Source of the DNA: Anaerolineae bacterium
GTDB taxonomy: Bacteria > Chloroflexota > Anaerolineae > B4-G1 > SLSP01
Length of the DNA: 5,716 nt
NCBI GenBank assembly: GCA_018055515.1
Contig: JAGPHL010000103.1
Coordinates: 1 to 5,716, forward strand
Direction: 5' to 3'
The notes beneath the pieces are model-generated. The model saw only the letters and a program-made list of their open reading frames with translations, did not search any database and was not told the origin of the DNA. The position numbers were made by a program, and so were the translations under genes. Below are positions 5,415-5,716 of this stretch, piece after piece. Position 1 is the stretch's first letter, and each line of letters starts with the position of its first letter.

Positions 5415-5444
5415 TTTACCCCCCCCCACCTGGGGGGGGGTAAA
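5415..5444 (-). promoter_or_regulatory. Predicted CsoR operator overlapping the transcription start
   Basis: A perfect inverted repeat has 13-bp arms, TTTA-C9 (5415-5427) and G9-TAAA (5432-5444), around a 4-bp centre ACCT. CsoR operators in Mycobacterium and Bacillus are G/C-tract palindromes bounded by TAC/GTA, which this matches closely. It starts 3 bp downstream of the -10 box and covers the expected start site, so a bound repressor would block initiation. The C9/G9 runs are longer than I remember for characterised sites. Confidence 0.8.
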
Positions 5445-5447
5445 AAT

Positions 5448-5476
5448 ACTATACTTCACTTCCCCCGAATTGTCAA
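5448..5476 (-). promoter_or_regulatory. Sigma70-type promoter of the csoR operon
   Basis: On the minus strand the -35 box is TTGACA (plus 5471-5476) and the -10 box is TATAGT (plus 5448-5453), separated by exactly 17 bp. One base departs from the -10 consensus and none from the -35. Transcription should begin near 5440-5442, leaving about 44 nt of leader before the csoR ATG. It is the only strong promoter I found for the operon. Confidence 0.85.
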
Positions 5477-5716
5477 GGGGCGACCTGAGTTTTGTAGACC
5501 ATTATCTACTCTTTTCCCTGAATTGGAATACCTCCCATGCCCCAGCGGGCGCCAGCGAGGATGAAAACAGCGCGCCTATGGGGGGCGTATGGTCAAGACC
5601 GAGACGGCTCTTTACTCACGGCTTGCCGACTTCTGCTTATGTCAAGTTCAAAGATGAAGTCAGGAGGTTTTGCCGACTCTCTGAATCGTATTACACTATG
5701 GCGACCAGCATCCAGT
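5477..5716. other. Region upstream of the operon promoter, no recognisable gene
   Basis: I see no known protein or RNA gene here. A plus-strand frame is open from the ATG at 5537 (or the one at 5561) to the window edge, but the peptide has no familiar motif, no convincing ribosome site precedes either ATG, and it resembles chance coding. A small dyad, GTAGA-CCATTA-TCTAC, occupies 5494-5509, upstream of the operon -35 box. A divergent gene could begin beyond the right edge. Confidence 0.5.

Noticed and set aside
5537..5716. Start of a divergent plus-strand gene
   Set aside because: The frame is open to the edge, but there is no ribosome site or recognisable motif; too weak to list as a gene.

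Overview
The window is about 5.7 kb of GC-rich DNA. Its gene-bearing part is a single five-gene copper-handling operon on the minus strand, reading from right to left: csoR (copper-sensing repressor), a DoxX-family membrane protein, a 67-residue CopZ-like copper chaperone, copA (Cu+ exporting P1B-type ATPase), and an EamA/DMT-family transporter with a very histidine-rich C-terminal tail. I saw no mobilisation gene, rRNA, tRNA or CRISPR. The GC content, the abundance of short tandem 7-mer and 8-mer repeats, and the G-rich and TTCA-loop intergenic hairpins remind me of Chloroflexota (Anaerolineae-like) genomes, or less likely a cyanobacterium. This is recollection and inference, not proof.

Regulation is unusually readable. 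Upstream of csoR there is a textbook sigma70 promoter (TTGACA, 17 bp, TATAGT, minus strand). Just downstream of its -10 lies a perfect 13+13 bp inverted repeat (TTTA-C9-ACCT-G9-TAAA), which matches the G-tract palindromes bound by CsoR repressors. CsoR probably represses the whole operon and releases it when Cu+ is bound. CopZ then hands Cu+ to CopA for export. The DoxX protein and the His-tailed transporter are less well explained members of the set.

A striking layer of repeats is laid over the operon. Three arrays of the heptamer GGGTRAT (plus-strand orientation) occupy the doxX-copZ gap, the copZ-copA gap and, remarkably, the inside of copA. There the repeat is translated as an extra 15-residue segment between the P-domain signature DKTGT and the N-domain SEHP motif. 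All three arrays lie in the same orientation and each is flanked on the same side by an inverted unit. Heptamer arithmetic makes the coding strand of these arrays free of stop codons in all three frames.

The left 492 bases hold no convincing gene. They contain a GC-rich perfect hairpin with an adjoining G-quadruplex-type tract, eight copies of an octamer (consensus AGCGAAAA), and a series of four hairpins spaced about 31-35 bases apart, three of which have TTCA/TGAA loops. The right 210 bases hold no recognisable gene, only an unsupported reading frame running off the edge.
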